From SIG578 sp045543635 (lineage in GTDB: Bacteria > Bacillota > Clostridia > Oscillospirales > Ruminococcaceae), in contig JAZQMT010000022.1 in assembly GCA_045543635.1 (NCBI GenBank), positions 1 through 19,853 on the forward strand: a stretch of DNA of 19,853 bases, in the 5' to 3' direction. Shown one piece after another: positions 1 to 7,917 of this stretch (position 1 is the stretch's first letter; every line of letters begins with the position of its first letter). The notes beneath the pieces are model-generated. The model searched no databases. It saw only the letters and a list, made by a program, of their open reading frames with translations, and had not been told where the DNA came from. Both the position numbers and the translations under genes were made by a program.

Positions 1-740
1 ACCAGTGATTCGGTTGCAGGCTGGGAAGTTCCGTTACCCAAAGGAGAAAGCGCACAGTCAACAATATCAACGCCCGCCCAAATGGCCATCAGGTTGGTCA
101 TATCACCGGTACCTGTAGTATTGTGGGTATGCAGATGGATAGGAACAGAAACCTTTTCTTTAAGCTTTTTAACAAGATTATAAGCATCAACAGGAAGAAG
201 AAGGTTGGCCATATCCTTAATACAAATGGTGTCTGCGCCCATCTCTTGCAGCGTTTGTGCAAGATTTACATAGTATTCTTCGTTATGAACGGGGCTGGTG
301 GTGTAGCTCATAGCTGCCTCACAGGTGCCGCCGTGTTTTTTTATGCTTTTAACAGCCTGCTCGATATTGCGAACATCATTAAGCGCATCAAATACACGGA
401 TAACTTCAATACCGTTTTCAATCGACTTACCAACGAATGCATCGACAACATCATCAGCATAGTGTTTATAGCCGAGAAGATTTTGGCCACGCAGAAGCAT
501 CTGCAAGCGGGTTTTAGGCATAGCCTTTTTCAGTGCACGCAGGCGCTCCCAAGGGTCTTCATTTAAAAAACGCATGCAGGCATCAAAGGTAGCTCCTCCC
601 CAACACTCTAGAGACCAATATCCCATTTCATCGAGCATTTCGCAAGCGGGAAGCATATCCTCAAGGCGCATTCTGGTTGCAGCCTGAGATTGGTGTGCAT
701 CACGCAGAATAGTATCTGTAATATAAAGTTTATTTGCCAT
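1..740 (-). CDS. oadA: Oxaloacetate decarboxylase alpha subunit (carboxyltransferase), partial at C-terminus
   Basis: The first 246 residues are present; the gene continues past the left edge. The product is the biotin-dependent carboxyltransferase that moves CO2 from oxaloacetate to carboxybiotin, leaving pyruvate, in the membrane-bound Na+ pump. Seen in the sequence: the TIM-barrel carboxyltransferase signature TILRDAHQS (residues 10-18, metal-ligand Asp14), RGQN near 84-87, CIKDM with Lys175 (the lysine carbamylated in this family) and the metal-binding HLHTH at 202-206. ATG at 740 follows a GGAG ribosome site. It lies 13 bp downstream of oadB, last visible gene of the operon. Biotin is carried on a separate protein in this operon, so this subunit may lack its own C-terminal biotin domain, but that end is not visible. 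The homologous pyruvate carboxylase subunit B is an alternative name; the neighbouring Na+-pump subunits favour oxaloacetate decarboxylase. Confidence 0.93.
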   Translation of the reverse strand, partial: MANKLYITDTILRDAHQSQAATRMRLEDMLPACEMLDEMGYWSLECWGGATFDACMRFLNEDPWERLRALKKAMPKTRLQMLLRGQNLLGYKHYADDVVDAFVGKSIENGIEVIRVFDALNDVRNIEQAVKSIKKHGGTCEAAMSYTTSPVHNEEYYVNLAQTLQEMGADTICIKDMANLLLPVDAYNLVKKLKEKVSVPIHLHTHNTTGTGDMTNLMAIWAGVDIVDCALSPLGNGTSQPATESL

Positions 741-753
741 TTTTTAAGCTCCT

Positions 754-1941
754 TTATTTAAACAGTGCAATCAGAACACCGGCGGCGATTGCCGAGCCGA
801 TAACTCCGGCAACATTGGGACCCATAGCGTGCATAAGCAGGAAGTTGGAAGAATTTGCCTTCTGACCCTCCATCTGCGAAACACGCGCAGCCATGGGAAC
901 AGCAGAAACACCTGCCGAACCGATAAGCGGATTTACCTTATTTTTTGAGAACAGATTCATAAGCTTTGCAAACAGAACACCGCCTGCCGAACCTGCGCCA
1001 AACGCAACGATACCAACGATCATTATAAGCAGCGTTTGCAAATTAAGGAATGATGCTGCTGTTGCAGTTGCGCCAACCGAAATTCCAAGGAAAATAGTGA
1101 CGATATTCATAAGCTCGTTCTGTGCAGTTTTACAAAGACGCTCGGCAACACCCGACTCTTTCCAAAGATTTCCGAGCATTAGGCAGCCCACAAGAGGAGT
1201 TGCTGAAGGGACAAGCAGCGCAACAAAGATCGTTACCACGATGGGGAACACTATTTTCTCTGTTCGGCTTGCCTGGCGCAGCGGTTTCATAACGATCTCG
1301 CGCTCTTTTTTGGTAGTTAAAAGACGCATAATAGGCGGCTGAATAACCGGAACAAGCGCCATATAGGAATATGCCGCAACAGCAATCGGTCCTAAAAGAT
1401 CGGGATAGAGCTGTGAGGTGGTAAAGATGGCGGTAGGACCATCTGCCCCGCCGATGATACCGATAGAAGCAGCAGCTTCCTGCGGAAATCCCAAAAGTGT
1501 GGCGCAAACAACAAAGGTCGCAAAAATACCTATCTGCGCAGCAGCGCCCAGAAGAAGGCTCTTGGGGTTAGCAATAAGTGGTCCAAAATCGGTCATAGCT
1601 CCGATACCAAGGAAGATAAGGCATGGATAAATGCAGGTTTTAACACCGATATAGAGATAGTCTAAAAGACCGCCACGATGCATGATCTCCCCGTAACCTA
1701 TTTCGCCTTTCATAAACGATGCCCAAAGTTCTCCATGGTACATCTCTGCGCCGGGAAGGTTGGTGAGCAGCATGCCGAAAGCGATTCCGATAAGTAGTAA
1801 GGGTTCAAACTTTTTCTTGATAGCAAGCCAGAGCAGAAGCAGGGAAATCAATATCATAACAATATTTCCCCAATACTCTGAAAAGCGGGCTATCAACATG
1901 TAAAATCCTGTTTGTTCAATAAATTTAAAAACAGCATCCAT
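754..1941 (-). CDS. oadB: Na+-translocating decarboxylase beta subunit
   Basis: This is the integral membrane subunit that decarboxylates carboxybiotin and uses the free energy to export Na+. The 395-residue length is usual for the OadB/GcdB/MmdB family. It is hydrophobic throughout, with many membrane segments; family motifs seen are GAMTDFGPL (residues 114-121) and IGIIGGADGPTAIF (160-173), whose Asp167 matches the conserved aspartate implicated in Na+ binding. ATG at 1941 has AAGGAG nine bases upstream. It sits 24 bp after the biotin carrier gene and 13 bp before oadA. The beta subunit alone does not tell oxaloacetate from glutaconyl-CoA or methylmalonyl-CoA pumps; the OadA-type carboxyltransferase next to it indicates oxaloacetate. 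Confidence 0.95.
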   Translation of the reverse strand: MDAVFKFIEQTGFYMLIARFSEYWGNIVMILISLLLLWLAIKKKFEPLLLIGIAFGMLLTNLPGAEMYHGELWASFMKGEIGYGEIMHRGGLLDYLYIGVKTCIYPCLIFLGIGAMTDFGPLIANPKSLLLGAAAQIGIFATFVVCATLLGFPQEAAASIGIIGGADGPTAIFTTSQLYPDLLGPIAVAAYSYMALVPVIQPPIMRLLTTKKEREIVMKPLRQASRTEKIVFPIVVTIFVALLVPSATPLVGCLMLGNLWKESGVAERLCKTAQNELMNIVTIFLGISVGATATAASFLNLQTLLIMIVGIVAFGAGSAGGVLFAKLMNLFSKNKVNPLIGSAGVSAVPMAARVSQMEGQKANSSNFLLMHAMGPNVAGVIGSAIAAGVLIALFK

Positions 1942-1965
1942 TTACATTCACTCCTTAAAGGTGAA

Positions 1966-2346
1966 TTACTCAATGGTGCAAAGTGCATCACCGGACTGAA
2001 CCGATGCGCCTTTGGACGCTGCAACAGAGGTGATCTTTCCGGCTTTGGGTGCCATGATCTCGTTTTCCATTTTCATAGCCTCAAGGATAAAGAGAACCTG
2101 ACCCTCTTTTACAGTGTCACCAACATTTACATTAACAGCAAGGATGGTTCCGGGCATGGGAGCAGAAACAGCCTCACCTGCGCCGGTAGCAGCGGCAGCG
2201 GGGGCTGCAGCAGGGGCAGGGGCAACAGGTGCTGCAGCGGGAGCGGACGCAGCGGCAGGAGCTGTAGCGGCTGCGGGAACCTCACCTAAAAGCTCAACTT
2301 CGATCTCATACATTTCACCATTAACATTAACTCTGTACTTTTTCAT
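1966..2346 (-). CDS. Biotin carboxyl carrier protein of the decarboxylase pump
   Basis: A 126-residue biotinyl carrier that shuttles the carboxyl group between the carboxyltransferase and the membrane subunit. It has three parts: a short N-terminal strand region (MKKYRVNVNGEMYEIEVELL), a flexible Ala/Pro linker at about residues 25-55, and a biotinyl-lipoyl domain with the biotin-accepting lysine in EAMKMENEI. Linkers of this kind are typical of the GcdC/MmdC-type carriers. I chose ATG at 2346, preceded by GGTGAT at good spacing, over the upstream in-frame GTG at 2355, which overlaps that ribosome site. The linker DNA is GC-rich and repetitive (GCAGC-type triplets), which also produces long artefactual frames on the other strand. 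The gene lies between oadG and oadB. Confidence 0.93.
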   Translation of the reverse strand: MKKYRVNVNGEMYEIEVELLGEVPAAATAPAAASAPAAAPVAPAPAAAPAAAATGAGEAVSAPMPGTILAVNVNVGDTVKEGQVLFILEAMKMENEIMAPKAGKITSVAASKGASVQSGDALCTIE

Positions 2347-2363
2347 TTTTATCACCGTTTTCC

Positions 2364-2657
2364 TTAAATTTTTTTGAAAGACTTAACTCTGATTGCAGAA
2401 ACATCGCATCCGTTTTCTTCTGCAATGACCGCACAAACAGCGGCAACAATTTTTTTACGATTGGGAATTTCTGCTGCGACTACGGGAGCTGCGGCAGAAA
2501 CAGGCGCTGAAACGGGAGTAGCTTTAGGAGCCTCTTGTTTATCGCCGAGAAGCTTTCTGCAAAGAAGGCTAACGAGCGAGCACAAGATAACGATACAAAC
2601 AAGCCCTAAAAAGACCGTTCCGATTCCCAGCACGCATACGAACGTAATTGAATCCAT
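2364..2657 (-). CDS. oadG: Decarboxylase pump gamma subunit (OadG family)
   Basis: A 97-residue small membrane subunit that anchors and stabilises the decarboxylase complex. Seen: one N-terminal membrane helix (about residues 6-30), a linker rich in Ala, Pro and Val, and a charged C-terminal tail (SAIRVKSFKKI). This is the usual OadG layout, although sequence conservation in the family is low and position in the operon carries much of the call. Two in-frame ATGs exist (2663 and 2657); AAGGTGG abuts the first and sits 6 bases from the second, so 2657 is preferred. The gap to apgM upstream is about 15 bp, and to the biotin carrier 17 bp. Confidence 0.85.
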   Translation of the reverse strand: MDSITFVCVLGIGTVFLGLVCIVILCSLVSLLCRKLLGDKQEAPKATPVSAPVSAAAPVVAAEIPNRKKIVAAVCAVIAEENGCDVSAIRVKSFKKI

Positions 2658-2672
2658 AGACATCCACCTTTT

Positions 2673-3878
2673 TTATTTATTTATCAGGCGACTCATCATC
2701 TGAGCGCCTTCTTGAACAAAAATTTTCGTTTCGGCGGCGGTTTTTTCATTAACCGAACTTACGCCGCTCTCCTTCTCCGCATACTTTTGATATATCACAA
2801 AAGGAACCGGATCCGAAACATGTGTTTTTAATGTGAGCGGAGTTGCATGGTCGGGCAAAATCATAATGCGGTAATCCTCTCCGCTCTTATCAAGATATTC
2901 TTTAACGGTTTTAAGAACGCGGCTATCAATATACTCAATAGCGCGGATTTTATTTTCCGCTTCATAGCGGTGACCACATTCATCGGGAGCCTCAACATGC
3001 AGATAAACAAGGTCACTTCCGTTTTTAAAAGCATTTACAGCCGCCTCGGCTTTTCCCTCAAAATTGGTGTCAATATATCCGGTTGCCCCCTCAACATCAA
3101 CAACATTCATTTGAGTAAGTTTACCGATACCCTTTAAAAGGTCAACTGCTGAAATGACACATCCGTTTATCCCAAAACTTTCTTTAAAAGAGGGCATTTC
3201 CTTTTTGTTTCCGCTGCCCCACAGCCAAATACTATTGGCAGGGCGAAGCCCTCTCTCTTGCCTCTTTTTATTAACAGGGTGATCCTTTAATACCTCGTAG
3301 CTTTTTTTCATAAGCTCTAAAAAACGCTCGTTTTTAGGCAGATAATCGGCGATTTTTCTGCCGCTTATATCATGCGGCGGTGTGGCATCAAACGCTCCGC
3401 CCAAACCATTTTTCAAAATCAGGCAGTGACGGTAGCTTACACCGACATAAAAATTAAGGTCATCCTCTGACAGCTTTTCCTCAAGATAGCGGACAAGCTC
3501 CGCCGCTTCCTCGCTGGAAATATCATCAGCGCAATAATCCACCATGGTCTTATCCGCGTAATTCTCTTCATCGCTTAAAGTGACAAGATTGCATCTTGTT
3601 GCAATATCAGCGGTATCGAGTGCGACTCCGATACTGGCAGCCTCCAAAGGAGAGCGGCCGGAATAATAGAGCCTAGGATCATAACCCATAACGGAAAGGT
3701 TGGCAACATCACTGCCCGGCTTAAAGCCATCAGCAACTGTTTTTACAAGGCCTACCTCACCTTTTTGAGCACAGTAATCCATAACCGGCTTTTTGGCAAG
3801 CTCCATCGGGGTTTTACCATCTAAAAGATCGCACGGATAATCGGCCATTCCGTCACAAAGCATTATCAAATACTTCAT
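2673..3878 (-). CDS. apgM: Cofactor-independent phosphoglycerate mutase, archaeal type
   Basis: Interconverts 3- and 2-phosphoglycerate in glycolysis without 2,3-bisphosphoglycerate, using two metal ions and a phosphoserine intermediate. The 401-residue protein belongs to the ApgM branch of the alkaline phosphatase superfamily. Seen: N-terminal MLCDGMADYP with the metal-ligand Asp, the catalytic serine Ser62 in GSDVANLSVMGYDP, HVEAPDECGHRYE with Asp and His ligands, and MILPDHATP with the Asp-His pair. It is first in the operon with the Na+-pump genes, about 15 bp before oadG, behind the promoter at 3940-3969. Some members of this family are annotated as phosphonopyruvate decarboxylase-related or homoserine kinase-like; the motifs fit the mutase. 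Confidence 0.92.
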   Translation of the reverse strand: MKYLIMLCDGMADYPCDLLDGKTPMELAKKPVMDYCAQKGEVGLVKTVADGFKPGSDVANLSVMGYDPRLYYSGRSPLEAASIGVALDTADIATRCNLVTLSDEENYADKTMVDYCADDISSEEAAELVRYLEEKLSEDDLNFYVGVSYRHCLILKNGLGGAFDATPPHDISGRKIADYLPKNERFLELMKKSYEVLKDHPVNKKRQERGLRPANSIWLWGSGNKKEMPSFKESFGINGCVISAVDLLKGIGKLTQMNVVDVEGATGYIDTNFEGKAEAAVNAFKNGSDLVYLHVEAPDECGHRYEAENKIRAIEYIDSRVLKTVKEYLDKSGEDYRIMILPDHATPLTLKTHVSDPVPFVIYQKYAEKESGVSSVNEKTAAETKIFVQEGAQMMSRLINK

Positions 3879-3939
3879 AAGACATCTTCCGCTTCCGACT
3901 TAAATTTGCTATTCTCTTAGGAAAACAACATTCAAAAAC

Positions 3940-3969
3940 ATTATATCTCACACAAGCTTTAAAAGTCAA
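3940..3969 (-). promoter_or_regulatory. Sigma-A promoter for the apgM-oad operon
   Basis: On the minus strand TTGACT (3969-3964) is followed after 18 bases by a perfect TATAAT (3945-3940). Transcription would start near 3933, leaving a leader of about 55 bases with a GGAAG-type ribosome site before apgM. No riboswitch or terminator-like fold is evident in the leader. Confidence 0.75.
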
Positions 3970-4030
3970 CCGTATTTTACTAATTTTTAGTATGCAAAAC
4001 ACCTTATTTTGCCTAATTGTTTGTTTAGTC

Positions 4031-4058
4031 TTGCTTTTTCGAAGTTTTATGGTAAAAT
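4031..4058 (+). promoter_or_regulatory. Probable promoter for the ACT-PFL pair
   Basis: TTGCTT (4031-4036) and TAAAAT (4053-4058) are separated by 16 bases. The start of transcription would be near 4065, giving a very short leader just ahead of the AGGAGAGG ribosome site. It is divergent from the apgM promoter in the same 200-bp gap. Both boxes are imperfect. Confidence 0.45.
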
Positions 4059-4080
4059 AATGAGAAAAGGAGAGGATAAT

Positions 4081-4350
4081 ATGCAAGCTGTTATCAGTGT
4101 TGTCGGAAAAGATAAGGTAGGTATTTTAAAAGATGTAGCCACAAAGTGTGCAGAACACAATGTTAATATCATTGATGTTTCACAAACTGTTTTGCGTGAT
4201 ATGTTTACAATGATCATGCTGGTGGACATTTCAGAAATTAACTTAAAGTTTGGAGATTTTTCAGAGCGAATGAGTAAATATGGCAAAGAAATCGGCATGG
4301 ATATTCGCGCCATGCATGAAGATATTTTTCATTCCATGCATCGAATTTAA
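4081..4350 (+). CDS. ACT domain-containing protein
   Basis: An 89-residue stand-alone ACT domain, a small ligand-binding fold that usually senses amino acids. It opens with MQAVISVVGKDKVGILKDVA, the typical first strand, glycine turn and helix of the GcvR-type ACT domains, followed by INIID-like and TMIMLVDIS strands. ATG at 4081 has AGGAGAGG upstream; longer readings to 4009 run through the promoter and are not believable. The gene is followed after 15 bp by the PFL/UPF0210 gene. This pair is conserved in Firmicutes, and it is an inference that the ACT protein senses a ligand linked to the partner's work; the ligand is unknown. Confidence 0.92.
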   Translation: MQAVISVVGKDKVGILKDVATKCAEHNVNIIDVSQTVLRDMFTMIMLVDISEINLKFGDFSERMSKYGKEIGMDIRAMHEDIFHSMHRI

Positions 4351-4365
4351 GCAAGGTGGATCGAT

Positions 4366-5724
4366 ATGTTTAATACGAAGGATATTCTCGAAACCATACA
4401 TATGATTTCGGATGAGCATTTGGACATCCGAACTGTTACCATGGGCATTTCTCTTCTTGATTGTGCTGATCAGGATATTGACCGTGCCTGTGATAATATT
4501 TACAAAAAAATCACCACAAAGGCCAAAAATTTAGTTTCGGTTTGTAATGACATTGAGCGTGAATACGGAATTCCCATCATCAACAAGCGCATTTCGGTAA
4601 CACCTGTTGCAATGGTGGCTGCCGCTTGTAAATCGCAAAACCCCGTTAAGTTTGCTCTCACCCTGCAACGCTGTGCCGACGAGGTGGGTGTTAATTTCAT
4701 CGGCGGCTATTCGGCACTTGTACAGAAAGGCTTTTCTTCGGGTGACCGCGAGCTTATCGAGAGCATTCCCGAAGCGCTCTCGGTTACAAACAACATTTGT
4801 GCCTCGGTAAACATCGGCTCCTCCAAAGCAGGCATTAATCTTGATGCAGTTGCACTTATGGGAAAAATCATAAGACAGTCCGCTGAGATGACGGCTGACA
4901 GAGATTGCATCGGTCCTGCAAAGCTTGTTGTTCTTTGCAATGCTCCCGAAGATAATCCGTTTATGGCAGGTGCATTCCACGGAGTGAGCGAGCCCGATTG
5001 TGTTATCAATGTCGGCGTTTCGGGCCCGGGAGTTGTTAAAACCGCTCTTGAAAAGAGCCAGAACCTTAACATCACCGAAGTGGCTGAGCTTATTAAGCGC
5101 ACCGCCTTTAAAATCACAAGAATGGGACAGCTGGTTGCGCAGGAGGCTTCCCGCCGCCTCGGCGTTCCTTTCGGCATCGTTGACCTTTCTCTTGCCCCCA
5201 CTCCCGCAATCGGTGACTCGGTGGCGCACATTTTAGAGGAGATCGGGCTTTCACAATGCGGCTCCTGCGGCACCACCGCAGCACTCGCGCTTTTAAATGA
5301 TGCTGTTAAAAAAGGCGGCGTTATGGCATCTTCAAGTGTCGGAGGACTCTCAGGTGCTTTTATTCCTGTCACCGAGGACGCAGGTATGATAGCAGCCGCC
5401 ACAAACGGCACTCTTACCATCGAAAAGCTCGAAGCTATGACGGCTGTTTGCTCGGTCGGTCTTGACATGATCGTTATTCCGGGCGACACCCCCTCTGAAG
5501 TTATCTCGGCTATCATTGCCGACGAGGCTGCCATCGGAATGGCAAACTTTAAGACCACTGCTGCCCGCCTTATTCCCGCTATCGGCAAAAAGGTTGGCGA
5601 TACACTCTCATTTGGGGGACTTTTAGGCGAAGGTCCTGTTATGCCGGTGTCCACCGCTTCCCCGCTCAAGTTTATTTCACGAGGAGGACACATTCCCGCC
5701 CCGCTCCAGAGCCTTAAAAACTAA
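4366..5724 (+). CDS. PFL family protein (UPF0210 / DUF711)
   Basis: A 452-residue soluble protein matching the PFL/UPF0210 family in full length. Family members resemble pyruvate formate-lyase in fold, but their reaction is not established. Seen: the N-terminal ETIHMISDEHLDIRTVTMGI, the central GSSKAGINLDAVALMGK, a glycine-rich HGVSEPDCVINVGVSGPG, and the conserved end SRGGHIPAPLQSLKN. A ribosome site (AAGGTGG) sits just before ATG 4366. It is co-transcribed with the ACT gene and followed by a terminator at 5730-5763. I do not assign a reaction. Confidence 0.9.
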   Translation: MFNTKDILETIHMISDEHLDIRTVTMGISLLDCADQDIDRACDNIYKKITTKAKNLVSVCNDIEREYGIPIINKRISVTPVAMVAAACKSQNPVKFALTLQRCADEVGVNFIGGYSALVQKGFSSGDRELIESIPEALSVTNNICASVNIGSSKAGINLDAVALMGKIIRQSAEMTADRDCIGPAKLVVLCNAPEDNPFMAGAFHGVSEPDCVINVGVSGPGVVKTALEKSQNLNITEVAELIKRTAFKITRMGQLVAQEASRRLGVPFGIVDLSLAPTPAIGDSVAHILEEIGLSQCGSCGTTAALALLNDAVKKGGVMASSSVGGLSGAFIPVTEDAGMIAAATNGTLTIEKLEAMTAVCSVGLDMIVIPGDTPSEVISAIIADEAAIGMANFKTTAARLIPAIGKKVGDTLSFGGLLGEGPVMPVSTASPLKFISRGGHIPAPLQSLKN

Positions 5725-5729
5725 AAATT

Positions 5730-5763
5730 GCGGGGGGCCTTACAGGCTCGTCGCTTATTTTTT
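5730..5763 (+). terminator. Terminator after the PFL gene
   Basis: A GC-rich imperfect hairpin (GCG..GGGCCT paired with AGGCTC..CGC, three-base loop) begins 5 bases after the stop codon and is followed by TTATTTTTT. It separates the ACT-PFL unit from the LysM gene. Confidence 0.7.
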
Positions 5764-5804
5764 GGTAAAACGGCGCATATATTCTCTTAAAAGGAGAGAG
5801 TTAT

Positions 5805-7094
5805 ATGCTTATTCACATAGTTTCTGCAGGAGAAACCCTACGCTCTATTGCCGCGTCTTACGGCGTGAGTGCGGAGGTTTTGGCTTTTAACAATGATATT
5901 GCGCCGGAAAGCCGCCTTCCCTTAGGACAGCCGCTTATCATCGTTATCCCAACGCTCACCCATACGGTATCGGTAGGCGAGAGCCTTTTAGATATAGCAC
6001 GGCTATATGGCGTTTCGGTTTATGAGCTTTGGCAGCGCAATCTGATACTCAACGGGCGAAGTGACATTTATCCCGGGCAGGTTCTCACTATTCGCACACA
6101 GCGTTCTCCAATAGGCAGTTTTCAGACAGGCGGGTATGCCTATCCTTTTATTAATCAGCAGCTTTTAGACCGAACGCTCCCTTTCATGGGCGGTCTTATG
6201 CCTTTTACCTACGGTTTTCGCACCGATGGCTCGCTTATCGAGTTGAACGATAAATTTTTACTTGATAGTGCCGCCTTTTACGGCACATATCCCGTTATGC
6301 ATCTTTCCACCCTTACCGACAACGACAATTTTTCAACCGAGCTTGCAGTAGCGCTTTTTGCAAGCGAGCAGATGCAGCAGACGCTTATTGAGAATGTTCT
6401 TATAAATATGCGTCAAAAGGGTTACCGTGCGCTGGACATTGATTTTGAATTTTTAGGGGCAGAAAATGCACAGGCTTATGCCTCCTTTGTTTTGCGCTGC
6501 CGCCAAACATTAAACCCGCAGGGTTACGGTGTTATGACAGCGCTTGCCCCGAAAACAAGAGCAGACCAGCCCGGACTTTTATACGCAGGGCATGATTACC
6601 GTGCACTGGGCGAGGCGGCAAACGCTCTGCTGTTGATGACATACGAATGGGGCTACACCTACGGTCCGCCTCTGGCGGTTTCCCCTCTTCCGCAGGTCGA
6701 GCGTGTTGTTCAGTATGCCCTTAGCGAAATTGCGCCCGAAAAATTATTTTTAGGCATTTCAAATTACGGTTACGATTTCACACTTCCCTACATCAAAGGA
6801 CAATCGCGCGCAAACTCGCTCTCCACTGCACAGGCTTTTGCGCTCGCTTCACAAAGCGGTGCTGAAATCAAATATGATGAACAGTCGCAAGCACCTTTTT
6901 TTGAATACACCGCGTCGGACGGCAAAGTACATGTTGTTTGGTTTGAGGATGCACGCTCCATTTCCGCACGCCTTGCTCTCATACCAAAATACAATTTGCG
7001 CGGCGCACTTTATTGGAATTTAGACCGCTGCAACAATCAAAATTTAGCCCTTTTGGAGCAAACGGTAGACCTTGCAGAATTTACACTTTTTTAA
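5805..7094 (+). CDS. LysM-GH18 peptidoglycan hydrolase (YaaH/SleL-like)
   Basis: A 429-residue protein with two LysM peptidoglycan-binding domains (about residues 2-46 and 51-96) followed by a glycoside hydrolase family 18 barrel (about 105-425). The GH18 catalytic motif DxDxE is seen as DIDFE at 211-215, with Glu215 the expected acid. This LysM-LysM-GH18 order with no signal peptide is that of the Bacillus/Clostridium YaaH/SleL spore-cortex enzymes, so a role as N-acetylglucosaminidase in spore cortex breakdown is likely by family; it also suggests a spore former. ATG at 5805 follows AAGGAGAG. It is monocistronic between two terminators. Confidence 0.9.
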   Translation: MLIHIVSAGETLRSIAASYGVSAEVLAFNNDIAPESRLPLGQPLIIVIPTLTHTVSVGESLLDIARLYGVSVYELWQRNLILNGRSDIYPGQVLTIRTQRSPIGSFQTGGYAYPFINQQLLDRTLPFMGGLMPFTYGFRTDGSLIELNDKFLLDSAAFYGTYPVMHLSTLTDNDNFSTELAVALFASEQMQQTLIENVLINMRQKGYRALDIDFEFLGAENAQAYASFVLRCRQTLNPQGYGVMTALAPKTRADQPGLLYAGHDYRALGEAANALLLMTYEWGYTYGPPLAVSPLPQVERVVQYALSEIAPEKLFLGISNYGYDFTLPYIKGQSRANSLSTAQAFALASQSGAEIKYDEQSQAPFFEYTASDGKVHVVWFEDARSISARLALIPKYNLRGALYWNLDRCNNQNLALLEQTVDLAEFTLF

Positions 7095-7102
7095 AACCGT
7101 TT

Positions 7103-7126
7103 CCCCTCTTTAAAGAAGGGATTTTT
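7103..7126 (+). terminator. Terminator after the LysM-GH18 gene
   Basis: The sequence CCCCTCTTTAAAGAAGGG forms a near-perfect hairpin with one mismatch, directly followed by ATTTTTG. Confidence 0.65.
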
Positions 7127-7136
7127 GTATAAAAAA

Positions 7137-7166
7137 GGTAGATACATGTTTTTTCATGTATCTACC
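7137..7166. terminator. Bidirectional terminator between convergent genes
   Basis: A perfect 12-bp stem (GGTAGATACATG at 7137-7148 with CATGTATCTACC at 7155-7166) encloses a T6 loop. On the minus strand it is followed by six Ts (7136-7131), on the plus strand by a T-rich tail. It ends transcripts from both the LysM gene and the leftward IMPase-membrane protein operon. Confidence 0.85.
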
Positions 7167-7179
7167 CTTCTTTATTTTA

Positions 7180-7917
7180 TCATAGGAAAAAATGCAGAAA
7201 CCATGCTTTGGAAAAGGCCGAGTTAAAGGAACGATCCTTACCATCGATCAACACACCGTAAAATTTCAAGCATTGTCTGAAATACTCAATTGCAAGAACA
7301 ACAAATAGGATTACTCCCGCCGCTATGCCCACAGCAATATTTCCCCAAAGCGAAAAACTGCAAATAAGTGCCGTGCTCAAACCAAACAGCGCAGAAGTTA
7401 TGAAAGAGTGGATAAAAAAATAAATCGTCTCAGCACTGAACATATTCTTTTTAACATAGAGCTTTTTGCTAAGCTTTTTAGGGACACCGACCATAAGGCT
7501 TTTCATTTTTTTCTCCATAGTCCCGACATATATTTGCTGCACCGTTTCCTTATTTAAGCTCGCAGGCTCAAAACCGAACATTGCTGTTATGCTTTGGCAG
7601 CAAAGCCAGTATGCTTCCTTATAAACGCGATACCGAATGATTATTAAGGCAAAAAGAATACCGATAATTGCCGCCACCATAAAAATAAGCCCTTTTACCT
7701 GCCAGCTTATCGACTCAATAGACAAAGCAAACGGAATTAGGAAGGAGAACATCGCAAGATACAGCGTTATAATCTGATCTCGCTTGGTCTGTTGCAAGCC
7801 AAGTTCATCATAAGCCCTTTGGTATAGTGCATTAAAGTCAATTTCAGGATAGGATTTAAGTTGAGAAGGGTCAATCGGCTTGCGCACAAACATTTTATCG
7901 TCTTTTTTCTTTTTCAT
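7180..7917 (-). CDS. Hypothetical membrane protein, four predicted helices
   Basis: Not recognised. The 245-residue product has a very basic N-terminus (MKKKKDDK), a soluble region of about 50 residues, a first pair of membrane helices (about 46-65 and 73-95), a basic cytoplasmic-looking middle (around 130-155, KKLSKKLYVKK) and a second helix pair (about 163-185 and 190-212). This two-plus-two layout resembles SLATT-type or other small effector membrane proteins, but I see no decisive motif. Its ATG overlaps the stop of the phosphatase gene (ATGA), so the two are translationally coupled. The GAGGAG ribosome site lies inside the phosphatase's last codons. Ends in the terminator at 7137-7166. 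Confidence 0.8.
   Translation of the reverse strand: MKKKKDDKMFVRKPIDPSQLKSYPEIDFNALYQRAYDELGLQQTKRDQIITLYLAMFSFLIPFALSIESISWQVKGLIFMVAAIIGILFALIIIRYRVYKEAYWLCCQSITAMFGFEPASLNKETVQQIYVGTMEKKMKSLMVGVPKKLSKKLYVKKNMFSAETIYFFIHSFITSALFGLSTALICSFSLWGNIAVGIAAGVILFVVLAIEYFRQCLKFYGVLIDGKDRSFNSAFSKAWFLHFFL

Noticed and set aside
123..566. 147-codon open frame on the plus strand
   Set aside because: It lies antisense inside oadA, whose frame has clear catalytic motifs; no family resemblance.
2114..2377. Ala/Gly-rich frame on the plus strand
   Set aside because: It is the reverse of the GC-rich linker of the biotin carrier.
3853..4086. 77-codon minus frame in the apgM/ACT gap
   Set aside because: It spans both divergent promoters and has no ribosome site or homology.
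4531..5693. Long antisense frames opposite the PFL gene
   Set aside because: Composition mirrors the real gene; the plus-strand frame is a full-length known family.
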